NCBI GenBank assembly: GCA_963995505.1
Contig: OZ023184.1
Location: forward strand, 2,356,001 to 2,420,000
Length of the DNA: 64,000 nucleotides
Source: Hypericum androsaemum
Lineage: Eukaryota > Streptophyta > Magnoliopsida > Malpighiales > Hypericaceae
Direction of reading: 5' to 3'
The stretch's first letter is position 1, and every line of letters begins with the position of its first letter. Below are positions 45,500 through 56,879 of this stretch, one piece after another. The notes under the pieces are model-generated. The model ran no database searches and was not told the DNA's origin. It saw only the letters and a program-made list of their open reading frames with translations. The position numbers and the translations under genes are program-made.

Positions 45500-47263
45500 C
45501 AGCTTGTTTGGAATCAAATCTATCAAGAAAAGAATTCCATTTCCATTCCCAATAAAAATAGAAACAGAATCTATTTCTTATTTTCTTGTTTGGAAACAAA
45601 ACATAAATTTAAGAATTGATTTGTTCCTTTTACTTTAATACCCTTACAACTCTTATTCCTCCCATAAAATTAAACATGATCGCAAGAACTGATGGCTGCA
45701 TCTCGTAGTGCTGTAAAGATGTTGGCCACATCTTCTTCCCAGATAATATCAAATCTTTTGGCGAGGTCTCAAGCAGCCATGACCATCAAGAGTACACAGA
45801 AATTGAAAAATATGCAGATCGCATCATATGTTAATTGAAAGCTAATTATCGTTTATCTTAGAATCTCGTATCTGATATATTTATGGTCAACACCAAGTAC
45901 CACAGAAACTGTGAAAGGTTAGAAGCATATCTACCGAGGTAATTCACAAGTGTCCAAGATGCCAACCAGAGTTCCAAGAAGACCAAGAATGTTTCTGTTG
46001 CAAAGCCTCCATGAGAAACATGTAAGCTAGTCCTCATTTACTACTTAAAAGAAATCTCAGGTTAACTGACATGTTCACCGTCACCATATGCATCATTCGC
46101 CATTACCAAATCTGCATTGAGCTGCTCCTTGATATGAAGGAATTAATAACAAGTTAGTTTATAGGAACAATGAACTAGGTGAAAGTTGATTTACAACACA
46201 TTTTACACTTGGAGCATGTTCCGTTTATTAAAAAAAAGCTCAATGGAACTACCAAAAATATGACATGATATTAAAGTTTAACCAGAAGAATGTTTCAAGA
46301 CTGATATGGGAAGAGAAACTTGTACAAGACTCCAGGCTGAACATGACATACATAAAATGAACCCCATTTAAAACAACAATTCAGCAGACAAGAGGATTGT
46401 CGGGGTTTTCTCAATCAACCAAACACTTGGAATTGCACAGGCATGAAGGGAACCATAGAGAAAGATGGCAACAGAATGAAAGTATAGGAAAGCAAGCCAG
46501 GTGAAGATGCGCAAATGAGAAAACAGGCAATGGCTTCGAAATCAATACCTAGTCCCAGTCCTCCACCGGTCAGAATTAGTACTGCTGAAGACCAACACTG
46601 AGCACTCCACTGACTGAAACTAAGCATGCTACAACACCAACACCGACACCAATGCTAACAATGTGGAGAAGCAAGGGATGAGTGAAAGCTCAATTAACAA
46701 AATAAATACACCACGAAGAACAACCCATGAACCCAAGAATCCACCAAAAAAATTTCCGCACCACAAAACCAACAAACCCACTCCAGAACCAAACAAACCC
46801 AAATCACAAAACCACCCAAACAACCAAAAAATTTTAAAAATATTCAATAAAACCCTAACATTGAGAAAAGAGAGGAAGGTGTAGGGGGCTCACAACAGAT
46901 GATCTGTAATAGAGAAGTCAGGTCGCCGAAAGGGAAAGCAACTCTCTGATGGGGAAAGAAGGTCGCCAAAAAGGGGAGGGTCGTCGCCGTTTAAAAGTGT
47001 TGCGGGAGAGAGAGTTTGTTTGAGAGAAAATGATTTGGCAATTCTGTAATAATTTAATAAAGTAAGGGGTATAACAGTAATTTATTGGCCAATTCCGGTT
47101 TGGTCACTGGAAATCCGACCTGTTTTGGTGGGATTTCGGAATCCGGACTTTTAATGAAAACAGGAATTCTATTCCTAAAAATTTTGGTTCCAAACACACT
47201 TTATTTTTTTAAACTCCGGAAAGGAATTCCATTTCTTATTTTTTTAAGTTTCCAAACAGGCTG
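45500..47263. mobile_element. PIF/Harbinger-like element with gene-like interior (1764 bp)
   Basis: Ends CAGCTTGTTTGGAA and TTCCAAACAGGCTG are inverted matches flanked by TAA on both sides (45497-45499 and 47264-47266), the 3-bp target of PIF/Harbinger elements. Further inverted similarity (AAGAATTCCATTTCC and GGAATTCCATTTC) lies just inside. The interior is not transposase. On the minus strand there is an exon-like stretch at about 46600-46655 (GVGVGVVACLVSVSGVL) after a TTGTTAG acceptor, suggesting captured host sequence, source unknown. A long 5'-UTR/intron-like region lies at 46655-46900. Confidence 0.7.
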
Positions 47264-47266
47264 TAA

Positions 47267-47554
47267 GAGTTAAGACCGACAAATGGAAAATCAGACCGGT
47301 GGTGGAAAATATTAAGTGGGCCGATTTTCACGGCCCATTGTATTTAGACAGGAGGACAATAAAACTCCTGCGAACCGAATGATCAACGTCCAAGCCCACT
47401 AAGATTATAGTTATCGATCAACAGTCTAACCGGATCATCAAATAAAAAATTAATTTTTTTATTATTAATATACAAAATATTCCAACTCAAACTAACTTTT
47501 TACTATATTTATTAGTGACCTTGTCTAATCACAAAATAAATAAATAATTTTTTT
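47267..47554. other. AT-rich spacer, nothing recognised
   Basis: No gene or repeat boundary is seen. Confidence 0.35.
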
Positions 47555-47699
47555 ATTGGTGTTGGCATCGGAGTGCTGCTCTTTGGCAGATGCTTTTGAT
47601 GGATGTCATATTTGTTTTATTCGGAGAGAAGGGAATGTTACCTGCGGACCTCACCGAGTGGGTATTGGTGGACCCTCTGAAAAATGTGGCTCTAGCGTT

Positions 47700-48897
47700 T
47701 TTTTTAAGGGATAAAAGTGGCGCGAGGCCTATATTAGAGAAGGATTACAGAGTAGAAAAGAAAAATACATAGACACAAGACGATAAAAACCAAACAGAAG
47801 ACAATAACCAATCCAAAGGCTGCAGAGTGGCACATGGGGAAGCGATGGGCAATCGAGAAGGCGGGAAAGCCAAACGATCGGGCAAAAATCTGCCGAGACA
47901 AAGCTACGGCCATTAGCCACGAGACGAGCTCGTGGGCATTTGAATGCATCCAAGATGCACGCAAATGAGAGCCAAGGTCGACCAAAGTCAACCAAGACAA
48001 AGTTCTCCACTTGCAACCACAGGAAAGGCATCGACGTCCACAAGGAAAATAGACCTGGCCAAAGCCGATCCAAGCAAAAGACAGACAGCAAAAGATAATA
48101 AAGCATGATCCCAAATAAATCACTAAACAGATGTGGTTGGATCAGAAAGAACAACATAACAAAGAACGACATAGTGCAGTCATCGAGAGCAAGCAAAGCA
48201 CAGCAGGGAAGCACAATAAGCAAGAGACTCGATGACCACAAAACAAAGACACCACAGTCCGTAAACAAAGCACAACCCACATAAAGGGAAGACAAAAAAC
48301 AAAGGCAGGAAGCACAACCCACAAAAAGGGAAGACAGGAAACGAACACCAAAGCAGAAAACATGAAAGCAACAGAAAAGGGGAAAATGAAGACGAGCCTC
48401 CCAGGGGTGGTCAGCGGCGACCAACCCCCCGGGGAGCACCGGCGGCTTCAAGACAAAACCAATCAGAAGCTGGAGCTGAGGAACGAACAGTGAAAACCGG
48501 CGAGAGAGATGACGAAGCGGGCAGGCCTCTGGAGAAGAAGACCAGAAAGGGGAGGGTCGGAGCGGATCCCGGACACCTCGAGAAGTGGAGAGACTCTGGA
48601 GAGACGACCGAGCAGCGACGGTGCCAACCGCACCGAGGAGAGAAGAGGCGATGGAGATCGAAACCGAACTGAGCAAGGAGAGACGGAGCCGGGAAAAACT
48701 GAAAACGACGAAAGAGGCGACGGACCCAGGAAGAGGAGGAGGAGGTGGTAGTGGTGGTGGTGATGAGTGGTGAGTGGGTGGGCGGCCGGCGTGGATAACA
48801 AGGGTATGAAACCCTATGCAATTGCTCTCACAAGGAGAGAGAAAGGCTCTCACAAGGAGAGAGATATCTTTTGTGAGAGCGTTGGGAGCAGATTTAT
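47700..48897 (-). mobile_element. Antisense LINE-type retroposon inserted in the LINE remnant
   Basis: Minus-strand element with a 3' A-tail (complement of TTTTTTTTAAGGG at 47701). It is flanked by a perfect 15-bp target duplication TGTGGCTCTAGCGTT (47685-47699 and 48898-48912). Its 3' part is related to 61140-61640: GTGGAGAAC, then TCGACCTTGGCTCTCATTTG, and GATCG.TTGGC/AGCCTTC-type stretches. A 20-bp stretch next to the 5' junction (GCGTTGGGAGCAGATTTATT, near 48879) is repeated at 48908. The 374-codon minus frame at 47729-48853 is CT-rich retroposon sequence and matches no protein family I know. Confidence 0.85.
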
Positions 48898-49138
48898 TGT
48901 GGCTCTAGCGTTGGGAGCAGATTTATTATGAGAATGACTGGTGGTGGATGCACTTTTTTTTTTGGTGAAATGTGGATGCACCTTGCGTATGGGGTATGAT
49001 GTTCGTGCTCTGCTTCTGGCTCGTATTTTCTTCTTTTCTTGGGGTGGGTTTTGGATGGGTTTGTTTGTTTTTTTTCCGTTCTGTGAGGTTTTATGGGTGT
49101 ATCAAGAATAATGCTTAGTGTTCATGTTCTTGTCGGTG

Positions 49139-49411
49139 AGACCGGATTGAGTGTGGACTAAAAAAAATTTGTCCATAGGTGGGGACTACATTTTGGGCCT
49201 TCAGATTTGATTATCTTTAAATCTAATGGTCAATAACCTATCAGGTGTTATTGGTTTGCATGTGAAGTAATATTAGTTTAGAAGACGCTGGTTTACTTAT
49301 GAAGTGATATTGGTTTACATGTGAAGTGATATTGGTTTACATGTGTAGTGATATTGGTTTGAGTTAGTCCCCATATTTGGGGACTACCCGAGTCCCCACC
49401 AAATCTACCCC
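49139..49411. mobile_element. Short MULE-like MITE (273 bp) in the LINE remnant
   Basis: Flanked by a perfect 10-bp duplication CTTGTCGGTG (49129-49138 and 49412-49421). The ends AGACCGGATTGAGTGTGGACT and AGTCCCCACCAAATCTACCCC are imperfect inverted matches. Inside, GTGAAGTGATATTGGTTTACAT repeats about three times. Confidence 0.85.
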
Positions 49412-49715
49412 CTTGTCGGTGTTATCGCTAGTGCGTTCTTTTTTTTATACCAATTTTTTTCTAATGAAGATAAATTTTCTGGTTTAGCTTTTACCGAGAT
49501 CGGTAGGTGTAATCTCGTGTACTTACTCGAGGGGAGCACTACGTTTTGATTGGTAGCAACCTTTAGGTGTATGGGTTCTTTTTCTCTTTGGGTGGGCAGT
49601 AGGTTTTCGTTCTATGTTTTATGGATGTTGGGAGCTGGGCAATCATTGTAGTCCTTACTGCTTGTGTTCACTTTGGTTGTTTTAATAAAATGAAAGGAGT
49701 ATTTACCCCTAAAAA

Positions 49716-51340
49716 AATTAATGTTTACAAATAAATTATAATAAATATCTAAAAATTATATATTTAATTACTAAAGAATTTTATAGTAAGAATTTTCATA
49801 GAGAATTGAAAAATGAGCTATATTTATAGAGAACTGAAAAATATGAATTGAAAATTTTGAAATCTATCTATAAAAAATTGAAAAATATTTAGTTCTACTT
49901 ATAGAAAATTGAAAAATACTAATTTTTTATAATTTTTACCAAAAAATATTATGTCATGTGTTACTAAAATAGATTTAAAAAGAGAGAGATTAGAGTGCAC
50001 GCCAATATTAGCTGTCAGTATTGGCCGGTCGGCCGACCCTGGCCGCCACCCAACCCCCTTTTATTTAATTTTTAGCTTTATTTTAATTTTTTTTCTCCTG
50101 GACGTCACTAATAAACTTAGTTCAAGTTTCTCGTCCTTCGACAATAATTTTGCAAGTGTGAATTAGGAGAATCATTAGGTGAAAAGGTCACATGTTCTAT
50201 CTAACTATACCTATTAATATAGGTTATTGATGTAGTGTATTTGTGGACACTGAACAATATTTTTCTTAGTGAATAATAATATTTACGTACCAAAAAATAT
50301 TTAAGTTGGTCCATAACGAGAGTAACCAAATATTTTGTAATATCCCAAATGATGGGAAAAAAATTAATAGAGGAAAAACTAAAGGTGTGGTTATGCCGAA
50401 AAGTAAACAAGTACTAAGCCAAAAATAAAATATAAATATTTAGTTAATTTATACGCATATGATCCATGTGAAAAATATGTCTTTTAGTTTAGAAGAAAGA
50501 ATTCTTTTAATTTTTGAACTAAACCTATTATTTAGTTCTAAAATATATTGTTTATAGCCAATGATCTTATGAACTTTTTTTTAGCCACGGTGATTTTGTT
50601 AACTTTTAATGTAAAGCAAACTCAAACTTTATAGCATTAGGGTTTAATGTCTCTCCTTCCAGAAAAAAATAGCGACTCTGGATAGACATTGAAGAGTTAC
50701 CCTGTTACCATAATTTTTTTGAAGAGACCTTACTTACCAAAAAACATGTTTTTTGTTGTTGAAGAGACCTTAATTACCATAAAATTATTAATTTTTGTTG
50801 AAGAGACCTTACCATTACAGCTAATAGTTAATGGTGAAAATGTCCGGCACACCTTCCAAATAAAAAAAATTAAACAAAAAGAACGAAAAGAATTAAAAGG
50901 GGCCAACCAGTTTTTCATTTAGCGAAAATAATAACCTGGCCAAATAGTTAATGCCGAGGATGTGCATAACCTTCCAAATATTATTCTTGGGAAAAAAAAC
51001 TTCCAAATAGGCAAATAGACAGAGGAAAAGGGAGGAAAAACAAGTCAAACTTCATTTAACACACTCAACTTTAGTGTTTTTATGTTTAATTTAAACTCAT
51101 CAAGTGTTTGAGATTTGCAACATATTAATCGATTAAAATCTTCGGACACTCATCGGATCGACTTAGCTGTTTACGTATACTAAAATGAAATTGGACAAGT
51201 TTGAAGCCTTTAATTGAAATGTTTCCCCAGAACCGAAGTAAACATAAAAAAATATAGAGTGAGTGAATATGGAATTATCCACCCACCAACCAAATAAGAC
51301 GATCCCCTCCCCGACCCATGGTAGTCTTCTGGTTTTCTTA
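49716..51340. other. AT-rich region upstream of S1FA, with small tandem array
   Basis: At about 50720-50815 GAAGAGACCTTA with TTACCA.AAA recurs three times at ~43-45 base spacing. An isolated GGCCGGTCGGCCGACC lies near 50023. No gene is seen. Confidence 0.45.
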
Positions 51341-51349
51341 CAATAGCGC

Positions 51350-51357
<8 letters not shown>

Positions 51358-51383
<26 letters not shown>
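51358..51383. repeat. (CT)n microsatellite in the S1FA leader
   Basis: About 13 CT dinucleotides roughly 80 bases upstream of the S1FA start codon, probably in the 5' UTR. Confidence 0.9.
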
Positions 51384-51388
<5 letters not shown>

Positions 51389-51462
51389 AGGGTCCGTATA
51401 TTCGCCGGAGACGACACAAAGGGGCTCTAAACGGGTGGGTCAGACGCGGTAGGGGGTATCCA

Positions 51463-52643
51463 ATGGAAGACGATTTCGAATTCGCCGATCAAACCAATGC
51501 AAAGAGATTCGACAGTATGGTACGGACGCCTCTCTTTACCCTTCGCCTTCCTCTGAAATTACGAGATCTGCCCTTCTCTTTAGTCCATACTTCTCCGAGA
51601 TCTTGCCGGTTCCCTTTCTGATCCGACGTTCGTGACCCGTTTTCTGAGTTCCTCGGATTCGGATTTTTTTTTTTACTCTCTTATTTTTTCTTGCATGTCG
51701 GGAATTCGCACGCGTTTCGGCTGATTAGATCGGTATTGTTTGTAAAAATTTAGACCTCCTTCAATTCGTCAACGTCTTGTACCGTTAGGGTAAATGAACT
51801 TTGGTGAATAGTTGATTCAGGATTTATTTTTTGGAAAGGTAGATTTTTACACGATGATTAATCAACATCTTATACCGTTAGGCCAAATGCCCGTTTCTCT
51901 ATGCACGGTTGAATCATTTGGTAATGATTAAGAGAATGGTGTTTATAATGTTGTCGGGTGAATTTTTGGAACCTCGGTTCTTGTGTTGCAGCATTTTCTT
52001 CTGTTTAGGGTATGTCTGATTTCTGCAATTAGCTGCCGATTTCTGAAAAATGTATTAGCGACATGAAGTTGAGGTTCCCAAAGGATGCATTAGGTTAATG
52101 ATAGGGAATGATGACTATAGCATTGTTTCAATTGTTCGGGTTTCTGCATTCGCCTTTCCAGGGAAGAAGCTCTGGTTCCTGCGGATTGTTTATGGTTTTG
52201 ACGAGGCAGATCGAATTTCCCCATGTCGTAAACATTCTTAGCTCGTAGCTTTGCAGAGAAAATTTGATTTAGGAACCCGAAGGTGATAGTACGGAATGTT
52301 TGCTAAATGTTAGATGCTGGCTGATCTGATGATTTGATTGATTTTTTTGGTAAATTGCATATACGATTGATTCCCTCTGTTTATGGTCATTTTTTGACTC
52401 TTGTATTGTATTTTTCATATGATTTAGGGGAATGTGATCGTGGATGCTGGGTCTAAAGGGTTCAATCCTGGTTTGATAGTGCTGCTGGTTGTCGGGGGAT
52501 TGGTCGTGACATTCCTGGTCGCAAACTATGCACTCTACATGTATGCTCAGAAGACCCTCCCTCCGAAGAAGAAGAAACCAGTCTCCAAAAAGAAGATGAA
52601 GAGGGAAAAGCTGAAGCAAGGCGTGGCTGCACCAGGAGAGTGA
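51463..52643 (+). CDS. S1FA: DNA-binding protein S1FA
   Basis: Two coding exons, 51463-51519 (GACAGTATG|GTACGG) and 52428-52643 (GATTTAG|GGGAAT), give a 90-residue protein, normal for this small plant family. S1FA was described as a factor binding the negative element S1 of a plastid ribosomal protein gene promoter. Visible parts: acidic start MEDDFEFAD, a strongly hydrophobic segment at about 33-57 ([20 protein letters not shown]) that looks like a membrane helix, then a Lys-rich tail ([20 protein letters not shown]) that can serve as nuclear signal and DNA contact. It ends VAAPGE. How a protein with a membrane-like helix acts on DNA is not settled. The intron is 908 bases. The start is the only ATG before the exon 1 donor that gives the family N-terminus. 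Confidence 0.95.
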
Positions 52644-52649
52644 AAAGAT

Positions 52650-53370
52650 TAGAAGAGTTACCTTCCGGACATTGCCCTTGTCTTGGACTGTTGCTGTTGA
52701 AAATTTTCCATTCCAATGTTCGAGGATGAGGGCTTGTGTCATCTCAATCTTTTCCCTTCATACTTGTTAGAAAGTTAAACAATGAACTAGAGGTCGATGT
52801 GTGTCCGGTTAGAACTGAGTTTTAAAGTAAAACCTATCCTCAACTTCATGGGTGGTATGTGTTTCTTGCTGCTAATCTCTGTTTTCTAACTATTTCAGCA
52901 GTTTGGCTGCGGCCGGTGAGGAGAGGGAGAACTAATCCTCCGGTATATGAAACTTAACAAGCAAATTTGTAAGTTCAATTCGACATGCAGGGATGGCTCC
53001 GTCTACGATCCGCGCAATTTTTAGGCTGCTCCAGAAGCCTGATGAATCTGGTTATATACGTATGATCTATTTGTTTTAGATTATTCTTGTTTGAGATATG
53101 ATGTTCTATTTGGCAAGGTATAGTGTGGTGGGTATCTTCGAAATTTATCCGTTCGTCCTCTTTATAAACCGGAGCTCGTCGTGTTGAGTTCTGTGTAAAC
53201 AAACACTACGCATGGAGATTTTAAGACAATGTTTTATGTTTGATACATGAAAAAGCTACGAGATTGAGACGATCATCGTGTTGTTTCTTTATCAAAAGAG
53301 AACCAGAATGTGCATGCCAAACGTGTTACTGTGTATGCCATTCATCATGTTTACAAGAGCTTGGAGTAGC
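52650..53370. other. 3' flank of S1FA
   Basis: Contains the 3' UTR. No second gene is recognised up to the PLAC8 pseudo-exon. Confidence 0.4.
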
Positions 53371-53377
53371 GGAGACA

Positions 53378-53585
53378 AGCCCCATCCCATGGCGCCCACC
53401 TTGCAGACGGATCATCTCTCAGAAAGGCCGCGCATCGATTCCTGGGCGAGGAAGGCTGCGAAGGATCTATCTCATCACGCTCCTCGGAAAGGGCGCAGGG
53501 GTGGTGGTCGAACACACAAGTTGCAGAATTGCCTGCCGATTTGCGCTGCAACCCAACTTCCGCAGCAAACCAGAACACCTAACGA
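53378..53585 (-). pseudogene. Decayed copy of the PLAC8 gene last exon
   Basis: On the minus strand it aligns with the last exon of the gene at 54700-54939: GCTGCGGAAGTTGGGTTG, ACTTGTGTGTTCG..CACC, CCCTGCGCCCTT and the CCATGGGATGGGG end all have counterparts. The Cys-rich CHPCALCQEG motif appears only as HHPCALSEE, with frame changes, so it cannot encode the domain. This is a solitary duplicate exon ~1.3 kb downstream of the functional-looking one. Confidence 0.75.
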
Positions 53586-53599
53586 GTGATTACCCTGTT

Positions 53600-54680
53600 C
53601 CACAGTTCAAAGAATAGGTTGATGGTTAAAATGGCTTCTCTTTCCCGAAATGATTCCAGCAAGACAGTACGAGGACGATCCCCATCATGTTAAGAGAATG
53701 CCAAACACGCTCCTTGAAGTATTTCTGCTGCTGCATTCGAATCCCCCCATCAACCGAAAGGCCAACACGAAACAAGAAGCCGCATTAATCCCGTGCAATG
53801 GGGGCTGAAATAGTGTACATATTATTACTCTAATGAAAATTTACTTATTTAAAAAAAAAAAGGCCGCATTAGCACCGTACATGAATCCCAAATGAAATCT
53901 TTGAGGAATACATTTGAAGATGAACTCTTTGTACGAGATCCACACAAATTCCTTTGAACATCTTCCAGAAGATACAAGAAAAGTCAACAAATCAAGACCA
54001 TCAATAGAGAGAGAGACCTATCGTACTCGAACTTGAACACGTCGTCGATGTGGGACGTATCCTTGGGTTACGTGGAAATTACTGTCATGAATTATAATAT
54101 CCCTTTCTTTGATTTTCGGTGAATGTAATCAGAAATAAATTTGATGGGGGTATTATATATATACTATTATTCCGTTTTTAAATTACATAATAAACTTAAT
54201 ATTCTTAGATATCTATTTTTAATTACTGTATTTCATATTTTGCACTGGCATTGCAGCAACAGGAAAACCGTGTTTGATTCAAGTGAACTATTCATAGTAG
54301 TATCCCTCCAGAACTACTCCAATGCTCAGTTATTCCGGCTCATAACACCAGTATACACTTAAATTAACAGACAAATCAATCGTCTTAACTTAATCAAAAT
54401 ATTTCTAATTTGAATTATTAGGAACAAAACATTATTAGATACTTGTTAGAAACCTCGAGAACTAACATTATTAAATACTTGTTAGAGCCATTGAAAATAC
54501 GAACCTTATTTAGGATAACTTTCACAGTCCAAATTCTTAATGTCAAATCAAATTCTCAATCAAAATAGGGAAGCCAATCAGGTTTTGCAGTAGTCTGTAT
54601 CCAAAATTATATGTGCTACGGATGTCCTCCAGATGCCCTCCAGATGCTATATACTTATTATACACAAAAGCATCTTCATA
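53600..54680. other. AT-rich spacer, nothing recognised
   Basis: Includes the likely 3' UTR of the PLAC8 gene. An 18-bp perfect palindrome AATATGCAGCTGCATATT lies at 54683-54700, touching the stop codon. Confidence 0.45.
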
Positions 54681-54699
54681 TTAATATGCAGCTGCATAT

Positions 54700-55775
54700 T
54701 CAGGCCCCGCGTCCCATGGACTGCTCCCCAGGAGGGATCATCACCAGCACAGGCTGAGCATTGAATCCCGGGTGAGGCACCCTACGACGAATCTCGCGCC
54801 CCTCCTGGCAAAGAGCGCAAGGGTGGCAGAACACATGGGTTGCAAAATCACAAGCTGACTCGCACTGCTCAAGCTGCACCTCATCACCCACACAGCTTCC
54901 GCAGCAACCACAGGAACGATGAAGTCCTTCGAGAGTACCCTGTTTCACACCAAATACAGCACGTGAACAATCGCCCATACATGAGGAAGTATCAAGAAAA
55001 TGCAAGGCAACTATTTCTGTTGGCACATACACTAAATAAAGAAATAAAGTTGAGCAGCTTTTAAACCCAATAAACCAAAAGGCCGATATAAATTCTACAA
55101 AGCTTTGAGCTGGAGGAGTTCGAGAGCTTTTGGATTCATAGAACATGCAACCAATGATCAGATTTCACATGACAACGTGAGATATTGAAAAAGAAGAGAA
55201 GAGCAAAAGGATAAAAACATAAAAGAAACATGAAATGGTCCAATCAGAGAAATTGAAATTACGACAAATTCATACATGCAAAAGATACAAGTCTCACTTC
55301 ATTCGTCAAGAAGATACAAAAATGCATAGTTATACATAAAGTTTGACACTGGATATACATAACCAGCCTTTGTAACTAAGACGGAGTCCCCATAAGCAAA
55401 AAAGACCATAGACATGATCAACAACATATGACGAGAAGGAAAATGCCGTCATGTTATCAACAGGCCCAAGGACATTGACGACAGTGATGGAAAAGTTTGA
55501 GATCTCAATATCAAATCTAAATTGCAACCTATCTTGAACTGAAAAATAAGAAAGCACAAGAAACAAACTAACCTCCAAGTTAAATTTGCGGCGCATAGCT
55601 ATACGGCTGGGATACGAAAAGCAAGGTGCAAGACTGTTTCCACCAAAGAAGTAATTACCGATCAGGTAGAGACCTGTGTAGGGCAAGCAGTGAGTGGCAA
55701 AGGTACCAGGAGCAGATCCCAGCCTCTCAACATTGCTTCCATACAGCACGCAAGGAGCTACGCTTCCAAGAAGAC
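54700..55775 (-). CDS. PLAC8 family protein, last two exons (start missing)
   Basis: Exon 55573-55775 (after TTTTGTGTAG, ending AACTTGGAG|GTTAGT) encodes LLGSVAPCVLYGSNVERLGS through RRKFNLE. The last exon, 54700-54939 (after GTGAAACAG), encodes GTLEGLHRSCGCCGSC, ATHVFCHPCALCQEGREIRR and ends IPPGEQSMGRGA. CPxVLYG and CHPCALCQ are the Cys-rich hallmarks of PLAC8/cell-number-regulator/PCR proteins, small membrane proteins linked to metal or ion transport and organ size. The closest remembered type is the Arabidopsis PLAC8 group ending in EQxMGR. The codon split at the first boundary (T|GT for Cys) fits that group. The first exon, which should carry ~80 residues, is not found up to 56107 and may lie in the gap or beyond. 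Confidence 0.85.
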
Positions 55776-56107
55776 CTACACAAAAGACAAACCAGCAACC
55801 ACAAACTTTATGCAACCACCGGCAAACAGAATCAATTTCCTCTTGAAAATGCAAAAAACCAAATAGGCCAAATGAACAAAGCAATCAAATCACGAGAATC
55901 TCCAACCAAAATTCGGAATACCCTTCCATCTATATCAATCAACACAACAAGGAAGAGAGCAGCTCTCTTCTTTTCCCCCATCCTTGGCTGCAAATGAATT
56001 AGAAAATCTGCCCCATTTACAAATCAATTAGATGATGAATTAGCTCGATAACTCGCCTAAAAATAAACTCAAAAATCACGAATTTCTAATTCATCCGAAA
56101 ATCCAAC
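55776..56107. other. Intron or 5' region of the PLAC8 gene
   Basis: No N-terminal PLAC8 exon is found on the minus strand. Presumed intron leading to the gap. Confidence 0.4.
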
Positions 56108-56307
56108 NNNNNNNNNNNNNNNNNNNNNNNNNNNNNNNNNNNNNNNNNNNNNNNNNNNNNNNNNNNNNNNNNNNNNNNNNNNNNNNNNNNNNNNNNNNNN
56201 NNNNNNNNNNNNNNNNNNNNNNNNNNNNNNNNNNNNNNNNNNNNNNNNNNNNNNNNNNNNNNNNNNNNNNNNNNNNNNNNNNNNNNNNNNNNNNNNNNNN
56301 NNNNNNN
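56108..56307. other. Assembly gap (200 N)
   Basis: Exactly 200 unknown bases, probably a fixed-size placeholder and not a measured length. An ORF called across it is an artefact. Confidence 0.98.
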
Positions 56308-56879
56308 ATTGATGATAAAAAATTGAGTATATCACCGCAAATTAATTTCTTTTAAGTCTTTTTAAGTACACATCCAAGACAACTAAGCAAGAAAGGTATG
56401 TTTCTACCCAAAAAAAAAAGAGCAACAAGGCATACAATAATAAATAGGGCAAATTACTCTCAGCTCCTTAGTTTATAGCGTAATTACGAATAGGGTCCGT
56501 GTCTTTTCAAAATTAATTTTGCCGTCCATGCTCTTTGAATTAATGTTGGTCTCAGGTCCCTGGTTAACGTCAGCGATATTTTTTCGTTATTTTGTCATGA
56601 AAATGGCCAAAATACCCTTTAGCAAAAAAAATCCATCTTCTTCAAGCTCAAGAACACCAAAGAACAACCAAGAACAAAAAATTTCATCTTTTTTTTTAGC
56701 ATATACTAAACTAATCAACTTCACAGATGAACCTATAACTCCCTCTCTCTTCCCCCTCTTTGAATCTTAATCGTAGAACTATGAATCATGAAAGTCAAGG
56801 GGACAACATCCAACTAAGGTGAAGATCTGGTCGACAACATTCTAGTGGAGCTCCAGGCGAAGATCAGGCCTGGGGAGGA

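Larger units (their letters stand above)
47555..49715 (+). mobile_element. LINE 3' remnant, interrupted by two later insertions
   Basis: 47580-47699 encodes SLADAFDGCHICFIRREGNV, resembling the end of a LINE RNase H domain. The unit resumes at 48913 after an insertion, then again at 49422 after a second one, and ends at about 49715 with AATAAAATGAAAGGAGTATT and an A-rich tail. 5'-truncated and dead. Confidence 0.65.

Noticed and set aside
47729..48853. 374-codon open frame on the minus strand
   Set aside because: It lies fully within the antisense retroposon with 15-bp duplications, is CT-rich, overlaps other long frames, and shows no known domain.
56069..56335. ORF spanning the N run
   Set aside because: Mostly unknown residues; an artefact of translating the gap.
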